7,074 nucleotides of DNA from DASXRC01 sp036506795 (GCA_036506795.1 DASXRC010000147.1:1-7074), one strand, 5' to 3'. Positions 1 to 5,882 are shown, counted from the first letter of the stretch. Notes: generated from the sequence alone by a model not told the origin. Translations and numbers: made by a program.

Positions 1-20
1 GAGCTGACCTGCGAGTTCAT
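1..20 (-). CDS. Start of a probable VOC-family gene, cut by the left edge
   Basis: Only seven codons are visible, reading M-N-S-Q-V-S-S (the last codon lacks its third base, but TCN is always Ser). The ATG at 18-20 has a purine-rich ribosome binding site GAGAGG at 30-35 with a 9-nt gap; another in-frame ATG at 27-29 sits directly against that site and is less likely. The start resembles that of the VOC protein at 4301-4714 (M-K-A-H-V-S-S), and both genes have the same promoter-like element upstream. I infer a second VOC (glyoxalase-fold) gene running off the left edge. The product itself cannot be seen, so this rests on seven residues plus the shared upstream element. Confidence 0.5.
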
Positions 21-86
21 TGCGTTCATCCTCTCTGGTTCGTTGGGTTTGTGACGCTCGTGGGTCATCATGGGTCCGTGGCGGTG

Positions 87-141
87 ACGCTAGCTGCGGC
101 TCGGTTGTCGACGCTTCTCGATTCCTGACCGGTCGGTCATC
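87..141 (-). promoter_or_regulatory. Promoter-like element A, near copy of 4758-4813
   Basis: This 55-nt element matches 4758-4813 at 48 of 56 aligned columns. Read on the minus strand it has a conserved block containing TCAGGAATCGAGAAGC, a 7-nt stretch that differs between the copies, and a second conserved block CCGAGCCGCA-S-CTAGCGT. The distance from the end of GAGAAGC to the start of CTAGCG is 19 nt in both copies. Two conserved boxes with a variable middle and fixed spacing fit a -35/-10 promoter, perhaps for an ECF-type sigma factor, since no TTGACA/TANNNT pair is seen. It lies 66 nt upstream of the ATG at 20, just past the permease stop. The sigma factor is unknown. Confidence 0.55.
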
Positions 142-175
142 TACATCGCCGCACTGGACCGCATCCATCCGGGTC

Positions 176-979
176 TCACCCGCGGCGGTAGCGGGCGACG
201 GCGATGGCACCGAATACCAGCAGCAGCACGGCCGACCAGATCAGCGAGCGGGCGACGAAGTAGCTGGCGGGGTGACCCAGCAGCGCCTCGGCGCGTTCGC
301 CGCCGGTGAGGCTTCGCACGGTCTCGATCATGTATGTAACCGGTTGGTGCTCGGCGACGGCCCGAAGTCCGCCTGGCATCGACGAGACCGGGACGTAGGC
401 GCTGGAGACGAACGTGAACGGCACCAGGATCAGGGCCATGCCCTGGGCCGCTTGCGCGTTGCCCGCGTAGAGCCCGGTGGCGATGAACACCCACTCGAAC
501 GTGAAGCTGAACACGATGATCAGGGCGAAGGCGAGCAGGCCTGCGCCGATCCCGCCGTGGAGCCGGAAGCCGACCAGGAAGCTGACGATCGCCATGACCA
601 GCAGCCCCCACGCCTGGGTTGCGGTGTCGGCGACGGCGCGCCCGGCCAGCACGGCGCTGCGGGGGATCGGCAGCGAGCGAAAACGGTCGAACAGGCCCTG
701 GGCCCGGTCCTCGGTGATGCTGATGGCGGCGCCCATTCCTTGCCAGATGAGCATGGTCGTGAGGACGCCGGGGACGACGAATCCGACGTATCCGAGGGTG
801 CCGGCCTGGATCGCGCCGCCGAAGATGTAGCGGAAGATGACCAGGAACATCACTCCTTGGATGGTCGCGGTCCACACCAGCTGCGGTGTCCGAAGAAACT
901 TGAGCAGGCTCCGCTTGGCGATCACCGTGGTGCTCGACGCAAGGGACGCGCGGCGTCCAGCGACCGAAACGCTAGCCAT
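176..979 (-). CDS. ABC-2 type (DrrB-like) exporter permease
   Basis: This is a 267-residue integral membrane protein of the ABC-2 permease family, DrrB-like, expected to form the membrane channel that the ATPase encoded at 1012-2001 drives. About six hydrophobic segments can be seen, near residues 35-57, 62-84, 121-139, 146-170, 178-200 and 245-263. Between the second and third is the charged cytoplasmic loop E-D-R-A-Q-G-L-F-D-R-F-R-S-L-P-I-P-R-S-A (about 90-109), which is characteristic of DrrB relatives. Length is normal for the family. The ATG has a ribosome binding site GAGAGGA about 8 nt upstream. The gene begins 32 nt after the ATPase stop, so the two form an operon. Members export drugs, lipids or secondary metabolites; the substrate cannot be told from the sequence. 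Confidence 0.93.
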   Translation of the reverse strand: MASVSVAGRRASLASSTTVIAKRSLLKFLRTPQLVWTATIQGVMFLVIFRYIFGGAIQAGTLGYVGFVVPGVLTTMLIWQGMGAAISITEDRAQGLFDRFRSLPIPRSAVLAGRAVADTATQAWGLLVMAIVSFLVGFRLHGGIGAGLLAFALIIVFSFTFEWVFIATGLYAGNAQAAQGMALILVPFTFVSSAYVPVSSMPGGLRAVAEHQPVTYMIETVRSLTGGERAEALLGHPASYFVARSLIWSAVLLLVFGAIAVARYRRG

Positions 980-1011
980 AGCGACGTTCCTCTCTCACGC
1001 GTTGCTCCGGT

Positions 1012-2001
1012 TCAACGAACCGGGGCTTTTGCCGGACCGACCAGGTCATCGGCGGGTGCCTCGTGCGCGGCTCGACCGGTCAGCGCCAGGAACACCTCGT
1101 CGAGCCTGGGTTGGCGCATCGCCACCTCCTCGAGGGTGATGGCGCGCTGCTCCAGCGGCGTCAGCGCTCGGTTGAGCTGCTCGGTGCCGCCCTCCACCAC
1201 CACGGTGACCCGGCGCGTCGACTCGTCTATCCGCGCCTGGCCGGTGCCGATCGCGGTGAGGGCCTGGGCGACCTCGGCCAGGTGCGCGCGGTCGCGGACG
1301 TGGACCTCGATCACGTTTCGGCCGGTGCGCTTTTTCAGCTCGGAGGGCGTGCCGTGCGCGACGGCCGTGCCGTGGTCGATGATCACGATCTCGTCGGCGA
1401 GCCGGTCGGCCTCATCCAGGTACTGGGTGGTGAGCAGCACATTCGTTGCCTGCGCGACAAGCTCGCGGATCGCGTCCCACAGGTCGATGCGGCTTCGTGG
1501 GTCCAGGCCCGTGGTCGGCTCGTCGAGCAGCAACAGGCGCGGCGCGCCGACCAGGCTGGCGCCGAGGTCGAGCTTGCGGCGCATGCCGCCCGAGTACGTG
1601 CGCACGAGGCGGTCGGCGTCGTCGACCAGGCCAAGCTGCCCGAGCACGCGGGTGCTGTTGACGCGAGCCGACGCGCGGTCCTGCCCGAACAGCCGCGCCA
1701 CCATCTCCAGGTTCTCCCGCCCGGTCATGGTCGGCTCGACCGCGGCGAACTGACCGGCCAACCCGATCGACGACTGCACGACGCGCGGCTCCCGCACCAC
1801 GTCGTGGCCGAACACGCGCAGCATGCCCGCATCCGGCTTGATCAGGGTCGCGATGCAGCGCACGAACGTGGTCTTGCCGGCGCCGTTGGGCCCGAGCACG
1901 GCAAGGATCACACCCGGCTCCGCGACCAGCTCCAACCCATCCAACGCGGTCATGTCCCCGAACCGCTTGACCACACCAGTGGCCTCAATCATGTGCGACA
2001 T
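1012..2001 (-). CDS. ABC exporter ATP-binding protein (DrrA-like)
   Basis: This 329-residue ATPase powers the adjacent permease. Counting from the ATG at 2001, the Walker A motif G-P-N-G-A-G-K-T is at 37-44, the Q-loop Gln near 84, the signature Y-S-G-G-M at 136-140, Walker B L-L-L-L-D-E-P at 156-162 and the D-loop G-L-D at 165-167. The switch position reads T-T-Q-Y-L-D-E-A-D, with Gln193 where most ABC ATPases have His; Gln here is usual in the DrrA subfamily. The C-terminal third is the DUF4162-type extension, ending in the family motif R-L-D-E-V-F-L-A-L-T-G. A GTG at 2019 would add six residues, but the ATG at 2001 has a good ribosome binding site (GAGGGAG, about 7 nt upstream), so I choose it. 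It is first in an operon with the permease. Confidence 0.94.
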   Translation of the reverse strand: MSHMIEATGVVKRFGDMTALDGLELVAEPGVILAVLGPNGAGKTTFVRCIATLIKPDAGMLRVFGHDVVREPRVVQSSIGLAGQFAAVEPTMTGRENLEMVARLFGQDRASARVNSTRVLGQLGLVDDADRLVRTYSGGMRRKLDLGASLVGAPRLLLLDEPTTGLDPRSRIDLWDAIRELVAQATNVLLTTQYLDEADRLADEIVIIDHGTAVAHGTPSELKKRTGRNVIEVHVRDRAHLAEVAQALTAIGTGQARIDESTRRVTVVVEGGTEQLNRALTPLEQRAITLEEVAMRQPRLDEVFLALTGRAAHEAPADDLVGPAKAPVR

Positions 2002-2067
2002 TCGGCGCTCCCTCGACACTGCTGCGATTCGCCCGCCACCGCGATGACCAACCGCGCTGGTGCCACT

Positions 2068-2355
2068 TCACGGGCAGTGGGTCGCAGGATCGCCGTCGAT
2101 CTCTCCGAGCAGGGCGCCGAGGTCGCCGACGTGGGCTTCCTCGCCGAGCAGCAGTCGCGCCACATTGCCGAGTCCGAGGCGCGGCTCGTCCTGGGATGAG
2201 GCGTGTTCGCCGATGTCGTGGTGGGCCACGGCACGTTGCGCGGTGACGACGCCGAGACAGTTCGCGTTGTCGGAGGGAGCGGCGGCTGCCGCCGGCTGAG
2301 CAACGAGGAGGATCGCGGCGCCTCCGGCTCCGAGCGTGATTGCTGATCTTCGCAT
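2068..2355 (-). CDS. Small secreted protein of unknown function
   Basis: The product has 95 residues. Residues 1-26 are a Sec signal peptide: M-R-R at the start, a hydrophobic core around residues 6-20, then an Ala-rich stretch with likely cleavage among residues 22-26. The mature part is about 70 residues with only two cysteines, one near its start (A-N-C, Cys33) and one at the extreme end (H-C-P, Cys94). They could form one disulfide joining the two ends. It is also rich in His and Gly-Leu-Gly/Leu segments. I do not recognise a named domain, though small secreted proteins of this style are common in actinomycetes. The ATG is preceded by a GGGAGATGGG purine stretch. It ends 66 nt before the ATPase gene on the same strand, so co-transcription is possible, and it is divergent from the regulator at 2521. 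Confidence 0.75.
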   Translation of the reverse strand: MRRSAITLGAGGAAILLVAQPAAAAAPSDNANCLGVVTAQRAVAHHDIGEHASSQDEPRLGLGNVARLLLGEEAHVGDLGALLGEIDGDPATHCP

Positions 2356-2439
2356 GGCTGGTTCCCATCTCCCGTGCGTCGTGGTCGAGGTCGTTGCGAC
2401 CGCGGTCTCCTACGCTTGTTGGCAGTTCCGCAGCGGTGC

Positions 2440-2467
2440 AACCGTTTCAGTCGTCGTTGAAACGATT
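2440..2467. promoter_or_regulatory. Inverted repeat, probable operator of the regulator gene
   Basis: The arms AACCGTTTCA (2440-2449) and TGAAACGATT (2458-2467) are inverted repeats matching at 9 of 10 positions, with the inner seven (CGTTTCA/TGAAACG) perfect, around an 8-nt spacer. The site lies in the 165-nt divergent region between the small secreted protein gene and the winged-helix regulator. Its right end overlaps a TTGACA hexamer. A symmetric site over a promoter next to a regulator gene suggests autoregulation and possible control of the divergent gene. That the neighbouring regulator binds here is inference. Confidence 0.6.
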
Positions 2468-2495
2468 GACAGGGCCGGCGCCGGATACCGACGAT
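2466..2495 (+). promoter_or_regulatory. Possible promoter for the winged-helix regulator
   Basis: A perfect -35 hexamer TTGACA is at 2466-2471. The best -10 candidate is GACGAT at 2490-2495 with an 18-nt spacer, which is weak (A at position 2 and T at position 6 are kept). Transcription would start near 2502, leaving a leader of about 20 nt to the GTG at 2521 or about 65 nt to the ATG at 2566. The -35 box overlaps the right arm of the inverted repeat, so a protein bound there would block RNA polymerase. Confidence 0.4.
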
Positions 2496-2520
2496 CGAGG
2501 CGGGCTCGACGGGGCGGGCG

Positions 2521-3546
2521 GTGACCGAACTGGCTCGGCCACCGCCGCTGCCGGTAGGGATGCGCATGCTGCGGCTTCGGTTCGATATCGACGATCTCGC
2601 GCGGACGAGGTTCGCGTATCCCACCTTGTTCTGCGAGCTGGCCGGCAGCGCGCAGGCGCTGCAGCAGCCGGCGAGCCGGCTGCGGCGGCGTTGGCGCGCC
2701 ACCCGGCAGCGTGTGCCGTACCAGGTGGCCCCGCTGCTGGAGCTCGTCCCAGGCCACGGGAGCCTGCCCGGTTTTCTGATTCCCGAGATCGCCGACGAGG
2801 GCTTCGACGCCGCCTTGGACGCCGTGCAGTCCACGCCGCTGGTGCAGATCCGCGGTGAGGTGGCGCAGACGTATCCCGTGCCGGCCCGGGCCGGGTGGGT
2901 CCGTGAGCTTGCCGTCGGTCACCGTGACACGCTCGACGAGCTCGGGCAGGCCATCCGCAGCTACCACCGGCACGTGCTCGGCCCGCTGATGCCAGCGTTT
3001 CACGATGCCGCCGCGGCCGAGCTTCACCGGCGGGCGTGGCAACTAGCGGCGCGCGGCATTGAAGACGTGCTCAGCACGTTGCATCCGTCGATCCGCTGGC
3101 GGGACGGGATCCTTGAGGTTGATTTCCCGATCCAAGCCGATGTGGACTTGGGGGGTCGGGGACTGAGCCTGTGCCCGTCAGCGGCCTGGACGCGTCCCGG
3201 CTTCGGCTTCCACTGGGAGCAGCAGCCCGGTCTGGTCTATCCGATACCGCCTCCCGACTGGCTCCTCGACGCGACCTACAGCGATCATGAGGCGCGTCTC
3301 GCCGTCGCTCTCGGCGGAACCCGAGCGCGGGTTCTTTGCGCACTGGTCAGCGAGCACACTACGACGAGCCTCGCGGCCGGCCTTGGCATCACCGCCAGCT
3401 CGGCGTCCATGCACGCGGCCGCGCTGCGCGGTGCGGGACTGGTGGAGACCCGTCGCGACGGCCGAGCGGTGCGCCACACGCTCACCGAGCTCGGCGAGCT
3501 TTTGGTCGCGGATCCGACGCGTGCCGAGCGTTCGGTCGACCGCTAG
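2521..3546 (+). CDS. Winged-helix (ArsR-like) regulator with DUF5937-like N-terminal region
   Basis: This 341-residue protein has a long N-terminal region (about 16-245) resembling the DUF5937 type found in actinomycete ArsR-like regulators. It opens with the typical M-L-R-L-R-F-D-I-D-D-L-A-R-T-R-F run and later has L-P-G-F-L-I-P. The C-terminal winged helix-turn-helix spans about 262-330: L-A-A-G-L-G-I-T-A-S-S-A-S-M-H as the helix-turn-helix, then a wing with R-R-D-G-R-A-V-R-H-T. It should bind DNA as a transcription factor; its ligand is unknown and no metal-binding cysteine cluster is evident. The start is uncertain: GTG at 2521 gives the longest frame, but ATG at 2566 has a GGTAGGG ribosome binding site 6 nt upstream and begins exactly at the conserved run, so it may be the true start (326 residues). 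It faces the secreted protein and exporter genes, which are plausible targets. Confidence 0.85.
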   Translation: MTELARPPPLPVGMRMLRLRFDIDDLARTRFAYPTLFCELAGSAQALQQPASRLRRRWRATRQRVPYQVAPLLELVPGHGSLPGFLIPEIADEGFDAALDAVQSTPLVQIRGEVAQTYPVPARAGWVRELAVGHRDTLDELGQAIRSYHRHVLGPLMPAFHDAAAAELHRRAWQLAARGIEDVLSTLHPSIRWRDGILEVDFPIQADVDLGGRGLSLCPSAAWTRPGFGFHWEQQPGLVYPIPPPDWLLDATYSDHEARLAVALGGTRARVLCALVSEHTTTSLAAGLGITASSASMHAAALRGAGLVETRRDGRAVRHTLTELGELLVADPTRAERSVDR

Positions 3547-3576
3547 CCCGCTAGATATGACGTGTTCTTCGCCTCG

Positions 3577-3620
3577 CCTGGGCGATTGCCCGCAAGGTAA
3601 AGCAGGCTTGCCCGCCCAGG
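3577..3620. terminator. Hairpin between convergent genes, possible bidirectional terminator
   Basis: The perfect 8-bp arms CCTGGGCG (3577-3584) and CGCCCAGG (3613-3620) enclose a second stem GCAAG (3592-3596) / CTTGC (3607-3611). It lies in the 113-nt gap where the regulator (ending 3546) and the YdeI-like gene (ending 3660) converge. There is no T run on either side, so it would be an I-shaped, GC-rich actinomycete-type terminator serving both genes. Confidence 0.5.
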
Positions 3621-3659
3621 GACTGACCTGCCTACTCAGGCGTGGTCTTCTCGAAGATG

Positions 3660-4148
3660 TCAGGGGTGATCGCCTCGAGTCTTGGCGGGGGCCGTACGGC
3701 CCCCTGCCGACTCCTGGTCCTGCAGCATTGCCAGGGCTTTCTCGATCCGCCGTTTACGCGTCTCGGGCTTCTTCGCGCGTTCGATAGCGAGCACGTGCTC
3801 CCGCTTGCGGCCGTGGGACAGGCGGTCGTAGGCGGTGCGGGCGACCGGGTCGGCGTCCAGGGCGTGGGCGAAGTCCGCGGGCTCGACCACAACACGGGGC
3901 TCGGCGTCGATTTCCAGCTCGACCTCGACCTCGTCGCCGATCGCGACACCGGCGGCCTTTCGGTTGGCGTTGCTGAGCCCGAGCAGGTAGCGGCCGCGCA
4001 TGATGGCGACCCTGCTCTTCCATGAATGCCCGTTGATCGTGATGGTCACGGCCGGCCGCTTGCCTCCACCAAGGGCCTCCACAACTTCTGGCGGAACTTC
4101 CAAGCCCCGCATGGGCTCCGGAGGCTCGACGTAAGATCGGAACTTCAT
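3660..4148 (-). CDS. YdeI/OmdA-family protein with DUF1905 domain
   Basis: The 162-residue cytoplasmic protein has two recognisable parts. Residues about 5-82 are a DUF1905 small beta-barrel domain (P-P-E-V-V-E-A-L-G-G-G-K-R-P-A-V, then R-G-R-Y-L-L-G-L-S-N-A-N-R-K and G-D-E-V-E-V-E-L). Residues about 90-145 are the OmdA/YdeI helical region, with the typical S-H-G-R-K-R-E-H-V-L-A-I-E-R-A-K-K-P-E-T-R-K-R-R-I. Relatives are annotated as bacteriocin-protection (YdeI/OmpD-associated) proteins, but their biochemical role is not settled. The ATG has an AGGAG ribosome binding site 7 nt upstream. It stands alone, convergent with the regulator and 152 nt downstream of the VOC gene. No residue can be named as catalytic. 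Confidence 0.88.
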   Translation of the reverse strand: MKFRSYVEPPEPMRGLEVPPEVVEALGGGKRPAVTITINGHSWKSRVAIMRGRYLLGLSNANRKAAGVAIGDEVEVELEIDAEPRVVVEPADFAHALDADPVARTAYDRLSHGRKREHVLAIERAKKPETRKRRIEKALAMLQDQESAGGRTAPAKTRGDHP

Positions 4149-4248
4149 AATCTGCTCCTGCCACCTTGTGTCAGCACGCCGTGCACTTGCGCTGCGCCGC
4201 CCAGCTCAACCCGACGGACTCGTTCGGCGAACTCGACGTACGTGCCGC

Positions 4249-4280
4249 AAAATGCTCGCCGCCACGGCGAAGCGGCGGGC
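4249..4280 (-). terminator. Weak hairpin plus T run after the VOC gene
   Basis: On the minus strand a GCCCGCCGC / GCGGCGAGC stem (one mismatch, 9-nt loop, 4254-4280) is followed by TTTT (4249-4252). It begins about 20 nt after the VOC stop codon and could end that transcript before the YdeI-like gene. The short T run makes it a weak candidate. Confidence 0.4.
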
Positions 4281-4300
4281 AATGTGGAACCGCTTGTTCG

Positions 4301-4714
4301 CTACTCGGCGTACGGCTGGTTCTTTCCCCGGGCGCTGTAGCCGATGCTCCAGATGTAGCCGTCCGGGTCCGCGAACGAACCGCCGTACCCGCCCCACGGC
4401 TGGGTGGCGGCCGGCTTGAGGATCGTAGCGCCGGCCTTCTCGGCCTCCGCGATGATCTCGTCGACCCGCGCCTCGCTGCGGACCACGTAGGTGAGGACCA
4501 TCCCGCTGAAACCGCTGCCCTCCGGGCTCGTGCCCACCTCGGCGGCCAGCCCGTCGCGGCCGTAGAAGCCGACGAGCGAGCCGCCGTCGGATCCGAAGAA
4601 CACCGAGACGCCGTAGTCCCGCTCAACCTTCCAGCCGAGACCCTCCGTATAGAACCACTTGGACCGATCCATGTCCTCGACACCGAGGAGGATCGAGCTC
4701 ACGTGCGCTTTCAT
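4301..4714 (-). CDS. VOC-family (glyoxalase/bleomycin-resistance fold) protein
   Basis: The 137-residue product is a single-polypeptide vicinal-oxygen-chelate protein with two beta-alpha-beta-beta-beta repeats. Residues 1-55 hold the first (S-S-I-L-L-G-V-E-D-M, then F-Y-T-E-G-L-G-W). Residues 70-128 hold the second, ending D-P-D-G-Y-I-W-S-I-G-Y. At the position where metal-dependent members usually have Glu (D-P-D-G-x-x-W-E), this one has Ser123, so a classical glyoxalase metal site looks incomplete. It may be a metal-free binding or resistance protein. The frame stays open upstream to 4855, but the ATG at 4712-4714 has an excellent AAAGGAG site about 8 nt upstream and a family-typical N-terminus. 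Expression probably comes from the element at 4758-4813. The substrate is unknown. Confidence 0.88.
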   Translation of the reverse strand: MKAHVSSILLGVEDMDRSKWFYTEGLGWKVERDYGVSVFFGSDGGSLVGFYGRDGLAAEVGTSPEGSGFSGMVLTYVVRSEARVDEIIAEAEKAGATILKPAATQPWGGYGGSFADPDGYIWSIGYSARGKNQPYAE

Positions 4715-4757
4715 GCCTTGTCTCCTTTGGTACTTGATGGTGATGCACATGACCCTC

Positions 4758-4813
4758 ACGCTAGGTGCGGCTCGGTAGCCCGTGCTTCTCGATTCCTGAT
4801 CGGTCTGGTCATC
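4758..4813 (-). promoter_or_regulatory. Promoter-like element B upstream of the VOC gene
   Basis: This 56-nt element is the second copy of 87-141: 48 of 56 aligned columns are identical, one column is a single-base gap, and the differences cluster in a 7-nt central stretch. On the minus strand it reads TCAGGAATCGAGAAGC, then a variable part, then CCGAGCCGCAC and CTAGCGT. It ends 43 nt before the VOC start codon, leaving room for a transcript start and the AAAGGAG ribosome binding site. I read it as a bipartite promoter or operator shared by two VOC-type genes. Confidence 0.6.
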
Positions 4814-5147
4814 CGTTTCCACGCACTGACGGCACAGGCCACGGATGTGCGTCATGTCCGGGCGGCGGGTAGCTGAGCACGCTGCTTTTGCATCCCAGGT
4901 GGGCCCATTTGCTGTGGACGCAGGCCAGGCTCACGGGACGGAGGCCCGGGCCCACCGTCTCGAGTGCTGAATTCGATCTCCACATAACCATCGGACGGTT
5001 CGGCGGTGACCGCGGGCGGTGCAGTGGAACCGTCGGACGCCGGGCCGGGCGCCGATGGCGCGAAGCGGGCCGAACCGGATCCCCGCAGGCGGCCACGAGC
5101 AACACCACGCCAGCGAGCACCACCCATGGCCGCCGCCACCAGCGGCA
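4809..5147 (-). pseudogene. Decayed or frameshifted lipoprotein gene
   Basis: A lipoprotein signal is clear: R-W-W-R-R-P-W, then V-V-L-A-G-V-V-L-L, then the lipobox V-A-A-C-G with the lipidated Cys at 5085-5087. A frame from GTG at 5123 stays open to 4809 (104 residues), but its middle becomes an implausible Arg/Pro-rich stretch. The overlapping frame there gives a normal lipoprotein linker (S-G-S-A-R-F-A-P-S-A-P-G-P-A-S-D-G-S-T-A) followed by D-G-Y-V-E-I-E-F. One more G in the GGGG run at 5081-5084 would join signal and linker. Further on, G/C third-position bias returns to the first frame near 4955-4970, suggesting a second shift. The Arg-rich part upstream of the GTG has no start codon before a TAG at 5160-5162. 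I infer a gene that lost its start where it meets the toxin tip. It could also be sequencing error, or a real 104-residue lipoprotein. Confidence 0.42.
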
Positions 5148-5151
5148 CAGC

Positions 5152-5370
5152 GACCCGGCCTACCAGGCGATGCGTGGGCGCGAACAAGACATGATCGACT
5201 ACTACGGCGGCGCGCAGAGCCAGGGCGGCACCTCAGCCAACAAGATCCGCGGCATCGCCCTGGACAACGAACTGCTCGAGACCTACATGGAGGCGGCCGG
5301 GGACGCCTTCGCCCGGGTCGAGCCGGGCGGCGGCATCAGCGGCGCCGGCGGCGGAGGCGGCGGTGAATAG
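5152..5370 (+). pseudogene. C-terminal tip of a polymorphic (RHS-like) toxin, body missing
   Basis: About 72 codons read D-P-A-Y-Q-A-M-R-G-R-E-Q-D-M-I-D-Y-Y-G-G-A-Q-S-Q-G-G-T-S-A-N in two overlapping stretches (5152-5205 and 5188-5241), then K-I-R-G-I-A-L-D-N and Y-M-E-A-A, ending in a Gly-rich tail. From memory, the pattern Y-G-G-A-x-S-x-G-G-T-S-x-N-x-I-x-G-I-x-x-x-N recurs in C-terminal tips of RHS and other polymorphic toxins. The frame continues upstream to 4888, but that part is antisense to the lipoprotein remnant and does not look coding. No strong ribosome binding site serves the ATGs at 5170 or 5191. A gene for an Imm26-like immunity protein follows 43 nt later, as expected for a toxin end. 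I read it as a displaced toxin end; a free-standing 66-residue gene from 5170 is possible. Confidence 0.5.
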
Positions 5371-5413
5371 TCTGATAGTTTCGGGTGTCCCGACAGCAGG
5401 TAGAGGTTCGAAA

Positions 5414-5878
5414 ATGGCAGTACGGTTCACGCCCGGCGCGGTCCTGAGGGTGCCGCTGGCGGAGGGCAAGAGCGCCTACGCTCTCATGCTGTCAGTCAAT
5501 CCGTATTTCGCGTTCTACCGAGCCGACACGGAGCCGGCCGTCGAGGACGCCCTGGCTAACGACCCCGCATTCATCATCATGGTGGCCAAGAGTGCGTACG
5601 CGCGCGGCGGCTGGGGCGAGATCGTCCACCGCGTGCCGGCGGACAAGCTGCCGGCCCTGCCCCTGCTGTTCCGGCAGAGCCCGACCGATCCCGACCAGTG
5701 CTTCCTGGTGGATCCGGAGGGAAACACGACCAAGGTGGCCCCCGCCGACGTCGTCGGGTACGAGCGAGAGGCCGCCTGGGCGGCGGTGCACGTGGAGAGC
5801 CGGCTCAACGACCTGTACGCGGGGCGGCCCAACGCATCCGTGGAGGCCAAACGCCCCAACCTCGGAACGGCGCGGTGA
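5414..5878 (+). CDS. Imm26-like immunity protein
   Basis: The 154-residue cytoplasmic protein resembles immunity protein 26 (Imm26). It opens with R-F-T-P-G-A-V-L-R-V-P-L-A-E-G-K-S-A-Y-A-L-M-L (4-26), matching the Imm26 pattern of a Pro-Gly turn, a V-P-L strand and a G-x-x-A-Y strand. Later it has V-A-K-S-A-Y-A-R-G-G-W-G-E-I (57-70) and V-P-A-D-K-L-P (74-80). Immunity proteins of this type are thought to bind and neutralise a partner toxin. I chose ATG 5414 because AGAGG lies 7 nt upstream and the fold starts right after it; a GTG at 5363 would overlap the end of the toxin tip. It follows the toxin tip and precedes a DUF4259 gene by 4 nt, so these two are translationally coupled. The last 20 residues are a charged tail. 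Confidence 0.72.
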   Translation: MAVRFTPGAVLRVPLAEGKSAYALMLSVNPYFAFYRADTEPAVEDALANDPAFIIMVAKSAYARGGWGEIVHRVPADKLPALPLLFRQSPTDPDQCFLVDPEGNTTKVAPADVVGYEREAAWAAVHVESRLNDLYAGRPNASVEAKRPNLGTAR

Positions 5879-5882
5879 CGGC

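Noticed and set aside
20..1753. Plus-strand open frame of 577 codons across the exporter genes
   Set aside because: It is antisense to two clear ABC genes, its composition is Arg/Ser/Asp-rich with no motif, and it arises from G/C third-position bias on the other strand.
1981..2010. Missing His in the ATPase switch as a sign of an inactive transporter
   Set aside because: Gln in the T-T-Q-Y-L-D-E-A-D motif is usual for DrrA-type ATPases, and all other ATP-binding motifs are intact.
1063..2199. Plus-strand open frame of 378 codons
   Set aside because: It is antisense to the ATPase gene and the secreted protein gene and has no domain-like sequence.
4301..4855. N-terminally extended VOC frame starting at 4855
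   Set aside because: The extension would translate the promoter-like element and leader; the internal ATG at 4714 has the AAAGGAG site and the family-typical N-terminus.
4166..4876. Plus-strand open frame of 236 codons
   Set aside because: It is the mirror of the VOC gene, which has a family motif, a strong ribosome binding site and a promoter-like element.
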